Of a DNA stretch of 64,000 nt, positions 1 through 10,355 are shown one piece after another. Every line of letters begins with the position of its first letter. Position 1 is the first letter of the stretch. A program made the position numbers and the translations under genes. The notes beneath the pieces were generated by a model. The model had not been told where the DNA came from and made no database searches. It saw only the letters and a program-made list of their open reading frames with translations. Origin of the DNA: an uncultured Lachnospiraceae bacterium (GTDB lineage: Bacteria; Bacillota_A; Clostridia; Lachnospirales; Lachnospiraceae); contig CADCIU010000004.1 in assembly GCA_902801585.1 (NCBI GenBank), positions 62,001 through 126,000 on the forward strand. Direction: 5' to 3'.

Positions 1-17
1 CGCGAGGGATAAGAGAG

Positions 18-284
18 ATGAGAGATACGAGAGTGGCCGTCATTTCTATTATTGTGGAAAATGACGATGCGGTTCAGAAGATCAACGAGATCCTGCATGA
101 TTACCGAGGCAGCATCATAGGCAGGATGGGTCTTCCTTACAGAGAGAAGGGGATCAGCATTATCAGTGTTGCTGTGGACGCTCCGCAGGAACAGATCAGC
201 GCGCTCTCCGGAAAGATCGGGAGGCTTCCGGGCATAAGCGCCAAGACAGCTTACTCCAACGTGATCACAAAATCCGCAGATTGA
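18..284 (+). CDS. TM1266-type iron-only hydrogenase system regulator (ACT-like)
   Basis: An 88-residue protein with the alternating beta-alpha pattern of a single ACT/NikR-C-like domain. The N-terminal strand (VAVISIIVEN), the central INEILHDY helix and the GRMGLPYREKGISIISV segment match what I know of the TM1266 family, annotated as a putative regulator of the iron-only hydrogenase system and usually encoded beside hydE, hydF or hydG. Context agrees, since hydF and hydE lie downstream in the same operon. The ATG follows GAGGGATAAGAGAG, a usable ribosome site. The stop is 15 bases before the NifH-like gene. No DNA-binding domain is visible, so regulation by protein contact or ligand binding is inference. 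hydG is not in the window and may lie upstream. Confidence 0.85.
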   Translation: MRDTRVAVISIIVENDDAVQKINEILHDYRGSIIGRMGLPYREKGISIISVAVDAPQEQISALSGKIGRLPGISAKTAYSNVITKSAD

Positions 285-299
285 CGTCCGGAGGAAACT

Positions 300-2570
300 A
301 TGATCAGAATTGCGTTTTACGGAAAAGGCGGAATAGGAAAATCGACCACTGTGTCCAACCTGACGGTGCACTGGGCAGATCAGGGATTTACGGTTTTGCA
401 GATTGGGTGCGACCCCAAAGCGGATTCCACGATCTCCCTCAGAAGAGGAAGCAGGATCCCCACCGTCATGGATATGGTCAGGAGCAGGGAGCCGTTTGAA
501 CTTGAGGACGTCGTCTTTGTCAGAGAGGCACGCGGCGGCGGAAGGATCCTCTGCGCGGAAGCGGGGGGACCGATGCCGGGGCAGGGATGCGCCGGAAGAG
601 GTATCATCACAGCGCTGGAAACACTCAGAGAAAAGGGCATCCTGGAAAAATACAGCCCGGATATCATTTTGTATGATGTCCTGGGGGATGTGGTATGCGG
701 CGGTTTTGCCATGCCTATGCGGGAGGGATACGCCGACCGCGTTTATGTGCTGACATCGGGTGAGAATATGTCGATCTATGCGGCAGCCAATATCGGGCTC
801 GCGGTGCTGAAATTCAAAGAGCGCGGCTATGCCGGGCTCGGCGGACTGATCCTGAACCGCAGGAATGTGAAGAGGGAGGAAGAAAAGGTCCTGGAACTCG
901 CACAGGATCTGGGGACGGAGATCACGGGCGCGATCGACCGATCCGGAACGGTAACGGAGGCGGAAGAGATAGGCCGCACCGTTATGGAAGCCTTTCCCGA
1001 GTCAGAGACCGCCGCTTCATACAGGGCACTTGCGGACCGCATTGCGGAAGAATCCGGTATCGTGTATCCGGGTCCAAGCACGGAAAAAGAGCCCGCACAG
1101 CATGACCACGGGTACGATCATCCGCACTTGTCACAGCCTCTCCAGGAGACAGATGGTGCAGGAGCAAGGCGCTGTGACCGGCAGTTCGGGGCGCAGTCCC
1201 GCATTCCTGCGGGCAGGGCAGGCTTTCCTGTGCCGTTCACAGCCGGACTGGAGTTCAACCCTCCTGTCCACGAGACCTGGAATATTGTGCATATCGGAAT
1301 GCTTTTTCCCCAGTCCCACCAGATTTATATCTGCTCAGACAACTGTATGAGGGGTGTCGTCATGACAGCCGCGGAAATGAATGCCATCGAGCGCTTTTCC
1401 TGCGTCGTTTTAGAAGAGAGCGACATCCACAACGGAAATCTGGAGGAGATCACACTGGGGGGCGTCACGGATGTGCTTGGCAAGCTGCGCCGCAGGAAAG
1501 GTGAAGATCAGATGCCGCGGGCCGTACTCGTCTTTCCCGTATGTCTCCACCATTTTACAGGGTGTGATCTGCGATATGTCTACAGGGAGCTTGAGAAGAG
1601 GTTCCCCGAGATCGTCTTTCTGAAGTGCTGGATGGATCCCATCATGCAGAAAACGGGTCCCACACCGGACCAGAAACTCAGAAAGGCCATGATGGACGTA
1701 CTGGGATCTGAAGCTGCAGGTCCGGGCCAAAAGACAGACAGTAAGCGCGGAACAGCGCTTCTTGGTGACATCTATGCGCTGGATGAGGACAGTGAACTGA
1801 TGCGTCTGATCCGGGCGGCGGACCGGAAATACGGAGTCTCATCTGTACCTCTTCAGATCCAGGACTGCAGGACACTTAAGGAATACGGGAAACTGGCGGA
1901 AAGAGAGACACTGATCACCAGGAGCCCGCTCGCTGCAGCTGCGCTGCGTCAGACGGCGCGAAGGATCGGAAGCCGCGCCCTTTATCTTCCCGCCGCCTGC
2001 CGATATGAAGAGATCCTGAGTCTTCTCACCGCTGCAAGTCAGGCGCTGGGAATCTCTCTGAAAGAAGCGGGGATCGATCCGGAAGCGGAAAGGTCATCCT
2101 GCGAAAGAGCGCTGACGGACCTCAAAGCGCGGATCGGGAATACGCCGGTCGCACTGGACGCGGTCGCCCTGCAGCGTCCCGTCGGGTTCGCGAGACTGCT
2201 GCTCGAACACGGCATCCGGGTAAAGGAGATCTATCTCGATGCGGTCAGCGCAGAAGAAGAACAGGATTTTAAAAAACTTGCCGGGGAATGGCCGGAAGTC
2301 CTTTTGTGCAGCACGATCCGCGTCGAAGGGCGGGTCCTGCATGCGGACGCGCTGGGAAAAGATCACAGCGCTTATCTTGCAGTCGGCCCCAAAGCGGCGT
2401 GGTTCAGCGGAACCCGGCATTTTGTCAATATGGTCGACTACGCAGGAATGTGGGGATTCAGCGGCATTCGAAAGATGGCTGCCCTCATGGAAGATGCCTT
2501 TATCAGTGAGAAGGACACACGGGATATTGTTCCCCGCAAAGGCCTCGGATGTGAGAGTATGCTGCTTTGA
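300..2570 (+). CDS. NifH-like ATPase in one frame with a nitrogenase component-1-like domain
   Basis: The 756-residue frame has two parts. Residues 1-255 are a NifH/BchL-type iron protein: Walker A GKGGIGKSTT at 8-17, GCDPKADST at 37-44, and both cysteines that bridge the [4Fe-4S] cluster in NifH dimers, Cys97 in GCAGRG and Cys133 in VVCGGF. Residues about 300-756 look like a nitrogenase component-1 (NifD/E-type) domain, with GLEFNPPVHETWNIVHIG and possible cluster ligands Cys345, Cys349, Cys415 and Cys422. The 255-300 linker is low in recognisable sequence. Normally these are separate genes, so this is either a true fusion or two genes merged by indels. It precedes a second component-1-like gene and hydF/hydE. 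NifB, NifEN and NifV are absent, so nitrogen fixation is unlikely. The substrate is unknown. Confidence 0.8.
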   Translation: MIRIAFYGKGGIGKSTTVSNLTVHWADQGFTVLQIGCDPKADSTISLRRGSRIPTVMDMVRSREPFELEDVVFVREARGGGRILCAEAGGPMPGQGCAGRGIITALETLREKGILEKYSPDIILYDVLGDVVCGGFAMPMREGYADRVYVLTSGENMSIYAAANIGLAVLKFKERGYAGLGGLILNRRNVKREEEKVLELAQDLGTEITGAIDRSGTVTEAEEIGRTVMEAFPESETAASYRALADRIAEESGIVYPGPSTEKEPAQHDHGYDHPHLSQPLQETDGAGARRCDRQFGAQSRIPAGRAGFPVPFTAGLEFNPPVHETWNIVHIGMLFPQSHQIYICSDNCMRGVVMTAAEMNAIERFSCVVLEESDIHNGNLEEITLGGVTDVLGKLRRRKGEDQMPRAVLVFPVCLHHFTGCDLRYVYRELEKRFPEIVFLKCWMDPIMQKTGPTPDQKLRKAMMDVLGSEAAGPGQKTDSKRGTALLGDIYALDEDSELMRLIRAADRKYGVSSVPLQIQDCRTLKEYGKLAERETLITRSPLAAAALRQTARRIGSRALYLPAACRYEEILSLLTAASQALGISLKEAGIDPEAERSSCERALTDLKARIGNTPVALDAVALQRPVGFARLLLEHGIRVKEIYLDAVSAEEEQDFKKLAGEWPEVLLCSTIRVEGRVLHADALGKDHSAYLAVGPKAAWFSGTRHFVNMVDYAGMWGFSGIRKMAALMEDAFISEKDTRDIVPRKGLGCESMLL

Positions 2571-2596
2571 CACTATAAAGCACTGAGAGGAAGAAT

Positions 2597-3826
2597 ATGA
2601 GACAGGCTTACAGGATTCTTCCGGTCTACACCGGAGACGTTTCGGGCGTATGCTCGGCGCTTTACGAGCTTGGCGGCATGACTGTCATGCACGACCCGTC
2701 GGGCTGTAATTCCACTTACAATACGCACGATGAGACGAGATGGTACGACCGCGACAGTCTGATCTTTCTGTCAGGTCTTTGTGAACCTGACGCGATCATG
2801 GGAAATGATGAGAAGTTCATAGACGACGTGGTCGGGGCGGCTCAGTTGTACGCGCCCAAGTTCATCGCGCTCTGCAATTCTCCGATCCCCTATCTGAACG
2901 GGACGGATTTTGCCGGGATCAGCACCGTCATAGAACAAAGGACCGGTATTCCGGCTTTTTACATACCCACAAACGGAATGCACGATTACGTGGGCGGAGC
3001 AGGCCCTGCTTTCGAGAACCTCGCACACAAACTCTTCGACGGCGAATCGGTCCCGCCCCTGCAAGGGAGACTTCGCCGCAGTGTCAATATACTTGGCATG
3101 ACGCCTCTGGATTTTGCCGCGGACGGCTGCACAGCCTCACTGAAAAGCATGCTGAATGAAGCAGGCTGGGAGGTCTGTTCGTCGTGGGCCATGGACTGCA
3201 CGCTCGAAGAACTTCGGCGCGCGCCGGAAGCTTCCGTCAACCTGGCAGTATCTTCCGCCGGCATGCGGACAGCGCGCTATCTCAGAGAAAAGTTCGGAAC
3301 ACCGTGGGTCGCAGGGATCCCCGTGGGCAGATTTGCGGATCTGCTCATAAAAGCGCTCGATGAAGCCGTGAGAAAGGATGTCTGCGGCTGCGCATATAAG
3401 GCTGATGACCGGCATGGGGTTTTCGGGATCGGGTACGGCTCGGAAGAGGCAGAGCGCACAGCACAGAACAACGCGCCCGTGATCCTTATCGGGGAGCCGG
3501 TCGTCTCCTGCAGCATAGCGGAAGCTCTGGAGGCGGAAGGGAGGCGAACATATGTGATCGCGGCCACGGAGGAGAGCGCCGCACTGGTGAGAGGGCAGGA
3601 TCTGACCGTAAGCGGCGAGGAGGAGACGGAGAACGCCGTCTCAGAGCTCTTGGCACCGGGAGCAGCGATCATAGCCGATCCCCTTTACCAATATGTGTGT
3701 CCGGACCGGGCACGGTTCATTCCGGTCCCGCACCTGGCTTTTTCCGGACGTCTTTACAGAAGCCGGTTCCGGAACCCTTTCGAAGAGACGTTTGTGGACC
3801 GCCTGGCCAGTCTGACAGGGGAATGA
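2597..3826 (+). CDS. Nitrogenase component-1-like protein, second (NifK-like) subunit
   Basis: A 409-residue protein of the nitrogenase/oxidoreductase component-1 fold. The N-terminus has GVCSALYELGGMTVMHDPSG followed by Cys, then a DE-R-W motif and LSGLCEPDAIMGND, a layout I associate with NifK/NifD-like proteins of unknown function in Clostridia. Cysteines in the first 65 residues could coordinate a P-cluster-like Fe-S centre at the interface with the other component-1 domain. Later come VNILGMTPLDF and GTPWVAGIPVG, typical of the Rossmann-like subdomains. The ATG follows GAGAGGAAGAAT and lies 26 bases after the NifH/D frame; the gene ends directly before hydF. Together they probably form an ATP-driven two-component reductase. 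This is the most divergent kind of nitrogenase homologue and its reaction cannot be assigned. Confidence 0.75.
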   Translation: MRQAYRILPVYTGDVSGVCSALYELGGMTVMHDPSGCNSTYNTHDETRWYDRDSLIFLSGLCEPDAIMGNDEKFIDDVVGAAQLYAPKFIALCNSPIPYLNGTDFAGISTVIEQRTGIPAFYIPTNGMHDYVGGAGPAFENLAHKLFDGESVPPLQGRLRRSVNILGMTPLDFAADGCTASLKSMLNEAGWEVCSSWAMDCTLEELRRAPEASVNLAVSSAGMRTARYLREKFGTPWVAGIPVGRFADLLIKALDEAVRKDVCGCAYKADDRHGVFGIGYGSEEAERTAQNNAPVILIGEPVVSCSIAEALEAEGRRTYVIAATEESAALVRGQDLTVSGEEETENAVSELLAPGAAIIADPLYQYVCPDRARFIPVPHLAFSGRLYRSRFRNPFEETFVDRLASLTGE

Positions 3827-3847
3827 GTGATAAAAAAGGAGAGAGCA

Positions 3848-5068
3848 ATGGGACTGAATGAAGCGCCGTCGGGAGAGAGAGTACATATCGGGTTTTTCGG
3901 CAGAAGAAATGCCGGAAAATCGAGCCTTGTCAATGCAGTGACCGATCAGGAGATCTCCGTCGTCTCCGACACAAAAGGAACGACGACTGATCCGGTGACG
4001 AAGGCCATGGAACTGCTGCCCTTAGGACCGGTCGTCATCATTGACACGCCGGGATTCGACGATGAGGGATCACTGGGCGAGAAGCGTGTGCAGAGAGCCA
4101 AAAGAGTGATGAACCGCACGGACATCGCCGTTCTCGTGATCGACGCGTCGACAGGAGCGGTGGAGGCGGACCGTGAACTGGCTGCAATGTTCAAGGAAAA
4201 AGAGATTCCTTTTCTCACCGTCGTCAACAAGGCAGATCTTCTGGAGAGCGGAGAAAGAGAGCGCTTAAAAGAGCAAAGCGATCCGGGTGAGATCATGTTC
4301 GTGAGCGCGCTGAGCGGGGAGGGAATCTTCGAACTCAAGGAGAAACTTGCGAAGATGGGAAGCGCAAAAGAAAAGAAGACGCCTCTCATCGAGGATCTCA
4401 TCCACCCGTCCCAGATCGTAGTACTCGTGATCCCGATCGACAAGGCTGCGCCCAAGGGAAGGCTGATCCTCCCGCAGCAGATGATGATCCGGGGGATTCT
4501 GGACGCGGACGGCATTCCGGTCTGTGTCAAGCAGGACAGACTTAAGGAGACTTTGGAGAGGCTGGGAACAGATCCCGTGACCGGCAGGTCCCCCGCGGAA
4601 CTGGTCATCACGGACAGCCAGGTCTTTGAGGAGGTAGCGCAGATCGTGCCGCGCTCTATACCGCTCACATCGTTCTCTATTTTGATGGCCCGGTATAAAG
4701 GATTTCTGGATGCGGCTGTCAGCGGCGTCAAAATGATCGACAGGCTTAAGGACGGAGACAGGATCCTGATCTCTGAGGGCTGTACCCATCACAGGCAGTG
4801 CGGTGACATCGGCACTGTCAAGCTTCCGGCCTGGATCCGTAAGAGAACAGGAGCTGATATCACGTTCGAGACGTCGTCCGGCGGCAGCTTTCCCGAGGAC
4901 CTGAGCCGGTTCGCGATGGTGATCCACTGCGGCGGCTGCATGCTCAATGAGAGAGAGATGCGCTTTCGCATGAAGTGTGCGGCAGACCAGGGGATCCCCT
5001 TTACTAATTACGGCACCGCGATCGCCTATATGAAGGGGATCCTCGACAGGAGTACAGAGATCGTATGA
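3848..5068 (+). CDS. hydF: [FeFe]-hydrogenase maturation GTPase HydF
   Basis: HydF is the scaffold on which the 2Fe subcluster made by HydE and HydG is assembled and delivered to HydA. The N-terminal Era/TrmE-type G domain shows the P-loop GRRNAGKSS, TKGTTTDP (switch I), DTPGFDD (G3), and NKAD (G4). The C-terminal domain carries the expected cluster ligands: CTHH and, about 50 residues later, HCGGC, matching the CxHx(46-53)HCxxC signature. I start at the ATG at 3848 because AAAAAGGAGAGAGC precedes it; an in-frame GTG at 3827 abuts the previous stop and has no ribosome site. The stop overlaps the hydE start (ATGA), implying translational coupling. It is intact and normal length at about 406 residues. 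Confidence 0.96.
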   Translation: MGLNEAPSGERVHIGFFGRRNAGKSSLVNAVTDQEISVVSDTKGTTTDPVTKAMELLPLGPVVIIDTPGFDDEGSLGEKRVQRAKRVMNRTDIAVLVIDASTGAVEADRELAAMFKEKEIPFLTVVNKADLLESGERERLKEQSDPGEIMFVSALSGEGIFELKEKLAKMGSAKEKKTPLIEDLIHPSQIVVLVIPIDKAAPKGRLILPQQMMIRGILDADGIPVCVKQDRLKETLERLGTDPVTGRSPAELVITDSQVFEEVAQIVPRSIPLTSFSILMARYKGFLDAAVSGVKMIDRLKDGDRILISEGCTHHRQCGDIGTVKLPAWIRKRTGADITFETSSGGSFPEDLSRFAMVIHCGGCMLNEREMRFRMKCAADQGIPFTNYGTAIAYMKGILDRSTEIV

Positions 5069-6225
5069 GCAGTGTTTTGAAAAATGATCTGAATTATGGC
5101 ATGACAGACAGGGTATTGGAATTGACGCGTAAACTTGCGGGCAGCAGTGTTTTGACAAGAGAAGAATTAGCGGAACTTCTTACACTACTGGGCGTTCTGA
5201 GCGAGGAGCCCGTATCCCGTGAGATCCGTATTACAGACCGTGTCCCTTCAGCGCTCTGCACAAAAGAGGAGGCCTGTCTGTTTGAGAGCGCACGGGCGGT
5301 GAGAGAGGAGGCCTACGGGAAAGATGTCTATCTGCGCGGGCTCATAGAGTTTACCAATTACTGCAGAAATGACTGCTATTACTGCGGCATCCGAAGGAGC
5401 AACCAAAGAGCGGACAGATACAGGCTGAGCAGAGAGGAGATCCTGGAGTGCTGCCGTCAGGGATACGCGCTGGGATTTCGCACGTTTGTCCTGCAGGGTG
5501 GGGAGGACATGGCCTTTTCCGACGCGCAGATCTGTGAGATCGTGTCCGGGATCAAGTCGCTGTATCCGGACTGCGCAGTTACGCTCTCCGTCGGGGAGAG
5601 GGACAAAAGCTCTTACAAGGCCTGGTTCGATGCGGGCGCCGACAGATATTTGCTGCGGCAGGAGACATCCGATCCCGTGCACTACCGATACCTTCATCCG
5701 GCGCAGATGTCCATCGGGAACAGGAAGAGGTGTCTCGACGATCTCAAAGAGATCGGTTATCAGGTGGGATGCGGCATCATGGTCGGATCGCCGGGACAGA
5801 CCAGAGAGCATATCATAGAAGATCTGCTTTACATGAAGGCGTTCCAACCGCATATGGTCGGCATCGGCCCCTTCATTCCTCACGGTGACACGCCCTTTGC
5901 CGGTCAAAAGCCGGGAACTCTGTTTGACACGCTGATCCTGCTGGCGGTGATCCGCCTCATGCTGCCCGAAGTATTGCTCCCGGCCACTACTGCGCTTGGG
6001 ACGATCCATCCTTTCGGAAGAGAGATGGGGCTTCTCGCGGGCGCCAATGTGATCATGCCCAACCTGTCACCGGGAAATGTGAGAAGTAAGTACCTTCTGT
6101 ACGACGGAAAGATCTGTACGGGAGATGAAGCGGCCGAGTGCCGCAGATGCATGGACATCCGCGTAGAAAAGACCGGATACCATGTGACGGGCCTTCGTGG
6201 CGACCATAAAAGATTTGTGAGATAA
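5065..6225 (+). CDS. hydE: [FeFe]-hydrogenase H-cluster radical SAM maturase HydE
   Basis: A radical SAM enzyme of 386 residues needed to build the 2Fe subcluster of the H-cluster. The CxxxCxxC motif that holds the SAM-binding [4Fe-4S] cluster is in [14 protein letters not shown] near residue 100. Other HydE-like segments are [20 protein letters not shown] and the late [13 protein letters not shown]. It resembles BioB and PylB but fits HydE best because it overlaps hydF by four bases. Additional C-terminal cysteines (CRRCMDIR) may hold an accessory cluster. No HydA structural gene and no hydG lie in this window, so its partners must be elsewhere, possibly just upstream. Confidence 0.95.
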   Translation: MSSVLKNDLNYGMTDRVLELTRKLAGSSVLTREELAELLTLLGVLSEEPVSREIRITDRVPSALCTKEEACLFESARAVREEAYGKDVYLRGLIEFTNYCRNDCYYCGIRRSNQRADRYRLSREEILECCRQGYALGFRTFVLQGGEDMAFSDAQICEIVSGIKSLYPDCAVTLSVGERDKSSYKAWFDAGADRYLLRQETSDPVHYRYLHPAQMSIGNRKRCLDDLKEIGYQVGCGIMVGSPGQTREHIIEDLLYMKAFQPHMVGIGPFIPHGDTPFAGQKPGTLFDTLILLAVIRLMLPEVLLPATTALGTIHPFGREMGLLAGANVIMPNLSPGNVRSKYLLYDGKICTGDEAAECRRCMDIRVEKTGYHVTGLRGDHKRFVR

Positions 6226-6260
6226 AACACGGTGTTCTTAAGAGAGAAAGAGGTGCACAG

Positions 6261-7625
<1,365 letters not shown>

Positions 7626-7686
7626 GATCTACTGTATTTTGGCCGTTTTTTGCCCCGGCTTTTTGTAAACAGGCCGTTTTATGATG

Positions 7687-7715
7687 TTGTCTTAAAACAA
7701 GAAGTGGGGTAAAAT
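7687..7715 (+). promoter_or_regulatory. Promoter for hisC
   Basis: TTGTCT at 7687-7692 and TAAAAT at 7710-7715 are separated by exactly 17 bases, a good vegetative sigma-A type promoter. It lies 49 bases before the hisC start. No T-box or other structured leader fits in the short 5' region. Confidence 0.6.
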
Positions 7716-7763
7716 ACGCTGGGGGTATTTGAAAACAGCAGTTTCGTTTGAAGGAGGAACATT

Positions 7764-8849
7764 TTGTCCTGGGAGAAGAAAGTCAGAAAGACCGTTCCGT
7801 ACACGGCAGGCGAACAGCCGAAAGACCGCAATATCATTAAACTCAATACCAACGAATGCCCTTATCCTCCGGCGCCGGGTGTCAAAAGTGCGCTGGAAGA
7901 ACTCTCTTCGCACTATGAGGACCTGCGCCTGTATCCGGATATGAACGCCACGGCGCTCACGGATGCTCTTGCGCAGTTTTATCAGATCGACAGCAGCAGG
8001 ATCTTTGTCGGCGTGGGTTCCGACGACGTGCTCGCGCTCTGTTTTCTCACATTTTTTACGAGCGGCGATCCGATCCTGTTTCCGGAGGTCACATACAGCT
8101 TTTATCCGGTATGGGCGAAGCTTTACGGCATCGAATACAAGCAGATCCCGCTGACCCCGGAGTATACGATCGATGCTTTTGAGTATATGCCGAAACTGAC
8201 GGGATTTAAGAACGGCGGGATCATTTTCCCCAATCCCAATGCACCGACGGGTGTTGAGGAGCCTCTCTCCAAGATCGAGAAGATCGTGAGAGCCAATCCG
8301 GACAGCGTTGTGATCGTTGATGAGGCATATGTGGACTTCGGCGCGTCAAGCGCGCTTTCGCTGACGGAAAAGTATGACAACCTTCTGGTCGTCCAGACGT
8401 TTTCCAAGTCCCGCTCCATGGCAGGCGCAAGGATCGGATTTGCGATGGGAGATGAAAAGCTGATCAACTACTTGAAGGATGTCAAATTCTCCTTTAACTC
8501 TTACACGATGAATCTCCCCTCCATTGTACTGGGGAAGGCAGCGGTAGAGGACAGAGCGTATTTCGAACAGACAACGGGCAGGATCGCAGCCACAAGAGAG
8601 CGCTTTAAGCTGCAGCTGGGGGAGATGGGATTTGTATTCCCGGACTCCAGGGCCAATTTCGTGTTTGCTTCGCATCCCGCCTTTTCCGGTGAGTATCTCT
8701 TTACACAGCTGCGGGAGAGGAATATCCTGGTCAGGCGCTGGGATCAGCCCGGGATCCGGGATCATCTCAGGATTACGATCGGGACGGACGAGCAAATGGA
8801 TGCGGTGGTGAGAGCACTCAGAGAGATCACTGCTTCCGACGCAAAATAG
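7764..8849 (+). CDS. hisC: Histidinol-phosphate aminotransferase
   Basis: A PLP-dependent class I/II aminotransferase of 361 residues that converts imidazole acetol phosphate to histidinol phosphate in histidine synthesis. Visible motifs are KLNTNECPYPP near the N-terminus, FPNPNAPTG, VIVDEAYVDF, and TFSKSRSMAGARIGF, in which the Lys near residue 214 is the PLP Schiff-base residue. The start is TTG at 7764, chosen because a perfect AAGGAGG sits six bases upstream. The gene stands alone with its own promoter rather than in a his operon. Some HisC-like enzymes act on aromatic amino acids, so the substrate is likely but not certain. Confidence 0.9.
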   Translation: MSWEKKVRKTVPYTAGEQPKDRNIIKLNTNECPYPPAPGVKSALEELSSHYEDLRLYPDMNATALTDALAQFYQIDSSRIFVGVGSDDVLALCFLTFFTSGDPILFPEVTYSFYPVWAKLYGIEYKQIPLTPEYTIDAFEYMPKLTGFKNGGIIFPNPNAPTGVEEPLSKIEKIVRANPDSVVIVDEAYVDFGASSALSLTEKYDNLLVVQTFSKSRSMAGARIGFAMGDEKLINYLKDVKFSFNSYTMNLPSIVLGKAAVEDRAYFEQTTGRIAATRERFKLQLGEMGFVFPDSRANFVFASHPAFSGEYLFTQLRERNILVRRWDQPGIRDHLRITIGTDEQMDAVVRALREITASDAK

Positions 8850-8904
8850 AGAAGTATTCAGGAAACAGTCAGGAAAGGTTTGGAAACAGTTAGGAAACTC
8901 AGAT

Positions 8905-9402
8905 ATGGAAGGTTTAGCAGCATGGTTTGCGGCGCATTTAGGTAAGTATATATCCGCCAAGGCGGTCGTTTTTCTGGTATCATTGATGCCGATCCTCGAA
9001 TGCAGGGGTGGTCTCATTGTGGCCTCGCTTCTGGATGTGGATATCGTGGAAGCAATACCGATCTGTGTGATCGGAAATTTCCTGCCGATCCCTTTTATTC
9101 TTCTTTTTATCAAAAAGATATTCAAATGGCTTGAAAAGTTTGAGCCGACGAAGAAGGTGGTCAGGAAACTTGAGAGCAGGGCGATGAACAAGAGTGACGC
9201 GCTGGAAAAAGGTGAATTTCTCGGTCTCATGCTTTTTGTAGGTATACCGCTCCCCGGAACAGGAGGGTGGACGGGATCCCTTCTGGCGGCGCTGCTCGAT
9301 ATTGATTTTAAAAAGGCATTGGTTGCGGAGATCATCGGGATCCTGATCGCGACGGTGATCATGTCCATTTTCTCATACGGACTTTTGGCCCGTATCGTTT
9401 GA
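8905..9402 (+). CDS. Small multidrug export protein-like membrane protein (COG2426)
   Basis: A 165-residue membrane protein. It has four or so hydrophobic stretches: near the N-terminus around VVFLVSLMPILE, IGNFLPIPFILLF, GLMLFVGIPLPGTGGWTG, and a C-terminal IIGILIATVIMSIFSYG segment. The duplicated MPILECRGG and GIPLPGTGGW loops are typical of the COG2426 family, distantly related to DedA/SNARE-associated proteins, which have re-entrant loops in an inverted-repeat fold. The name comes from annotation tradition; transport activity is unproven. The upstream 50 bases contain four spaced GGAAA motifs that may act as multiple ribosome-binding-like sites. Confidence 0.8.
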   Translation: MEGLAAWFAAHLGKYISAKAVVFLVSLMPILECRGGLIVASLLDVDIVEAIPICVIGNFLPIPFILLFIKKIFKWLEKFEPTKKVVRKLESRAMNKSDALEKGEFLGLMLFVGIPLPGTGGWTGSLLAALLDIDFKKALVAEIIGILIATVIMSIFSYGLLARIV

Positions 9403-9465
9403 CCGGGGCTTCATTTGAAAGAAGTTTATTGGATCAGGGCTTTATTTGAAAGACAGGCACAGACT

Positions 9466-10326
9466 ATGTACGAGAGTTATAGAAGCTTTGCTTCTGTTTA
9501 TGATGAGTTTATGGACGGCACGGACTATCAGCTCACGGCAGATAAGATCCAGGATATGATCACCCGTTACGGCGTATCCAAACCGTCTCAGAAGAGGACA
9601 GGGACCAGTGAAGCCAGAGATGTCCTGCTTGCCGCAGAGAAGAACCTGGTGGTCGACCTGGCCTGCGGAACAGGAAAACTCACGGAGATCCTGGCAGACA
9701 GGGGCTATGATGTGATGGGGATCGACCTGTCGGAAGAAATGCTCAGCATGGCACTCGAGAGGAGAGACAGTCTTAAGCACAGAACGCTGTATCTTTGCCA
9801 GGACATGAGAGAGTTCGAGCTGTACGGGACAGCAGGCACTTTTATAAGTTCCGGCGACAGCGTCAATTACCTCCTCACAGACGAGGATATGCTCAGGCTC
9901 TTTGAGAGAGTCCGCACTTTTCTTTTTCCCCGGGGCATTTTCGTTTTTGACTTCAAGACGCTCCACTTGTACAGAGACGTGATCGGAGACAGTACGATCG
10001 CGGAAGACAGAGAGGACTGTTCTTTTATCTGGAACAACTGGTTTGATGAGAAGACCCGCATCAATGAATATGACCTCTCTCTGTTCATAAAGGACAGGGA
10101 CACGGATGAAAATGACAATGTATTCAGAAAGTATCAGGAGATCCACAGGCAGCGCGGTTATACGCTGGAGGAGATGAAGAAGTTCGCGAAAGAGGCAGGC
10201 CTGTCCTGGATCGCGGAAATGGACAGCGATACGATGGGACCTGTCACAGACGAGAGCGAGCGTGTTCTCTGCGTGGTCAGGGAAGAGAATAAAAAGATAC
10301 CGCCCGGTATTTTGCAGAACCGTTAA
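9466..10326 (+). CDS. Class I SAM-dependent methyltransferase
   Basis: A Rossmann-fold methyltransferase. Motif I is VDLACGTGKLTEIL, followed by DVMGIDLSEEMLSMA (motif II acidic residue), then a CQDMREFEL segment and SSGDSVNYLL, matching the YcgJ/CheR-like class I enzymes common in Firmicutes. The conserved N-terminus MYESYRSFASVYDEFMD sets the start at 9466; an upstream TTG at 9415 in the same frame would add 17 residues not typical of the family. No target domain is present, so the substrate (small molecule, RNA or protein) cannot be read from sequence. It is followed by dapF after 29 bases and probably shares its transcript. Confidence 0.82.
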   Translation: MYESYRSFASVYDEFMDGTDYQLTADKIQDMITRYGVSKPSQKRTGTSEARDVLLAAEKNLVVDLACGTGKLTEILADRGYDVMGIDLSEEMLSMALERRDSLKHRTLYLCQDMREFELYGTAGTFISSGDSVNYLLTDEDMLRLFERVRTFLFPRGIFVFDFKTLHLYRDVIGDSTIAEDREDCSFIWNNWFDEKTRINEYDLSLFIKDRDTDENDNVFRKYQEIHRQRGYTLEEMKKFAKEAGLSWIAEMDSDTMGPVTDESERVLCVVREENKKIPPGILQNR

Positions 10327-10355
10327 ACCCTATAGGAGCAGGAAAGAGAATAATC

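Noticed and set aside
300..3826. A true nitrogen-fixation (nif) cluster
   Set aside because: No nifB, nifE/N, nifV or molybdenum genes are present, and the component-1 proteins are distant from NifDK, so nitrogen fixation is not supported.
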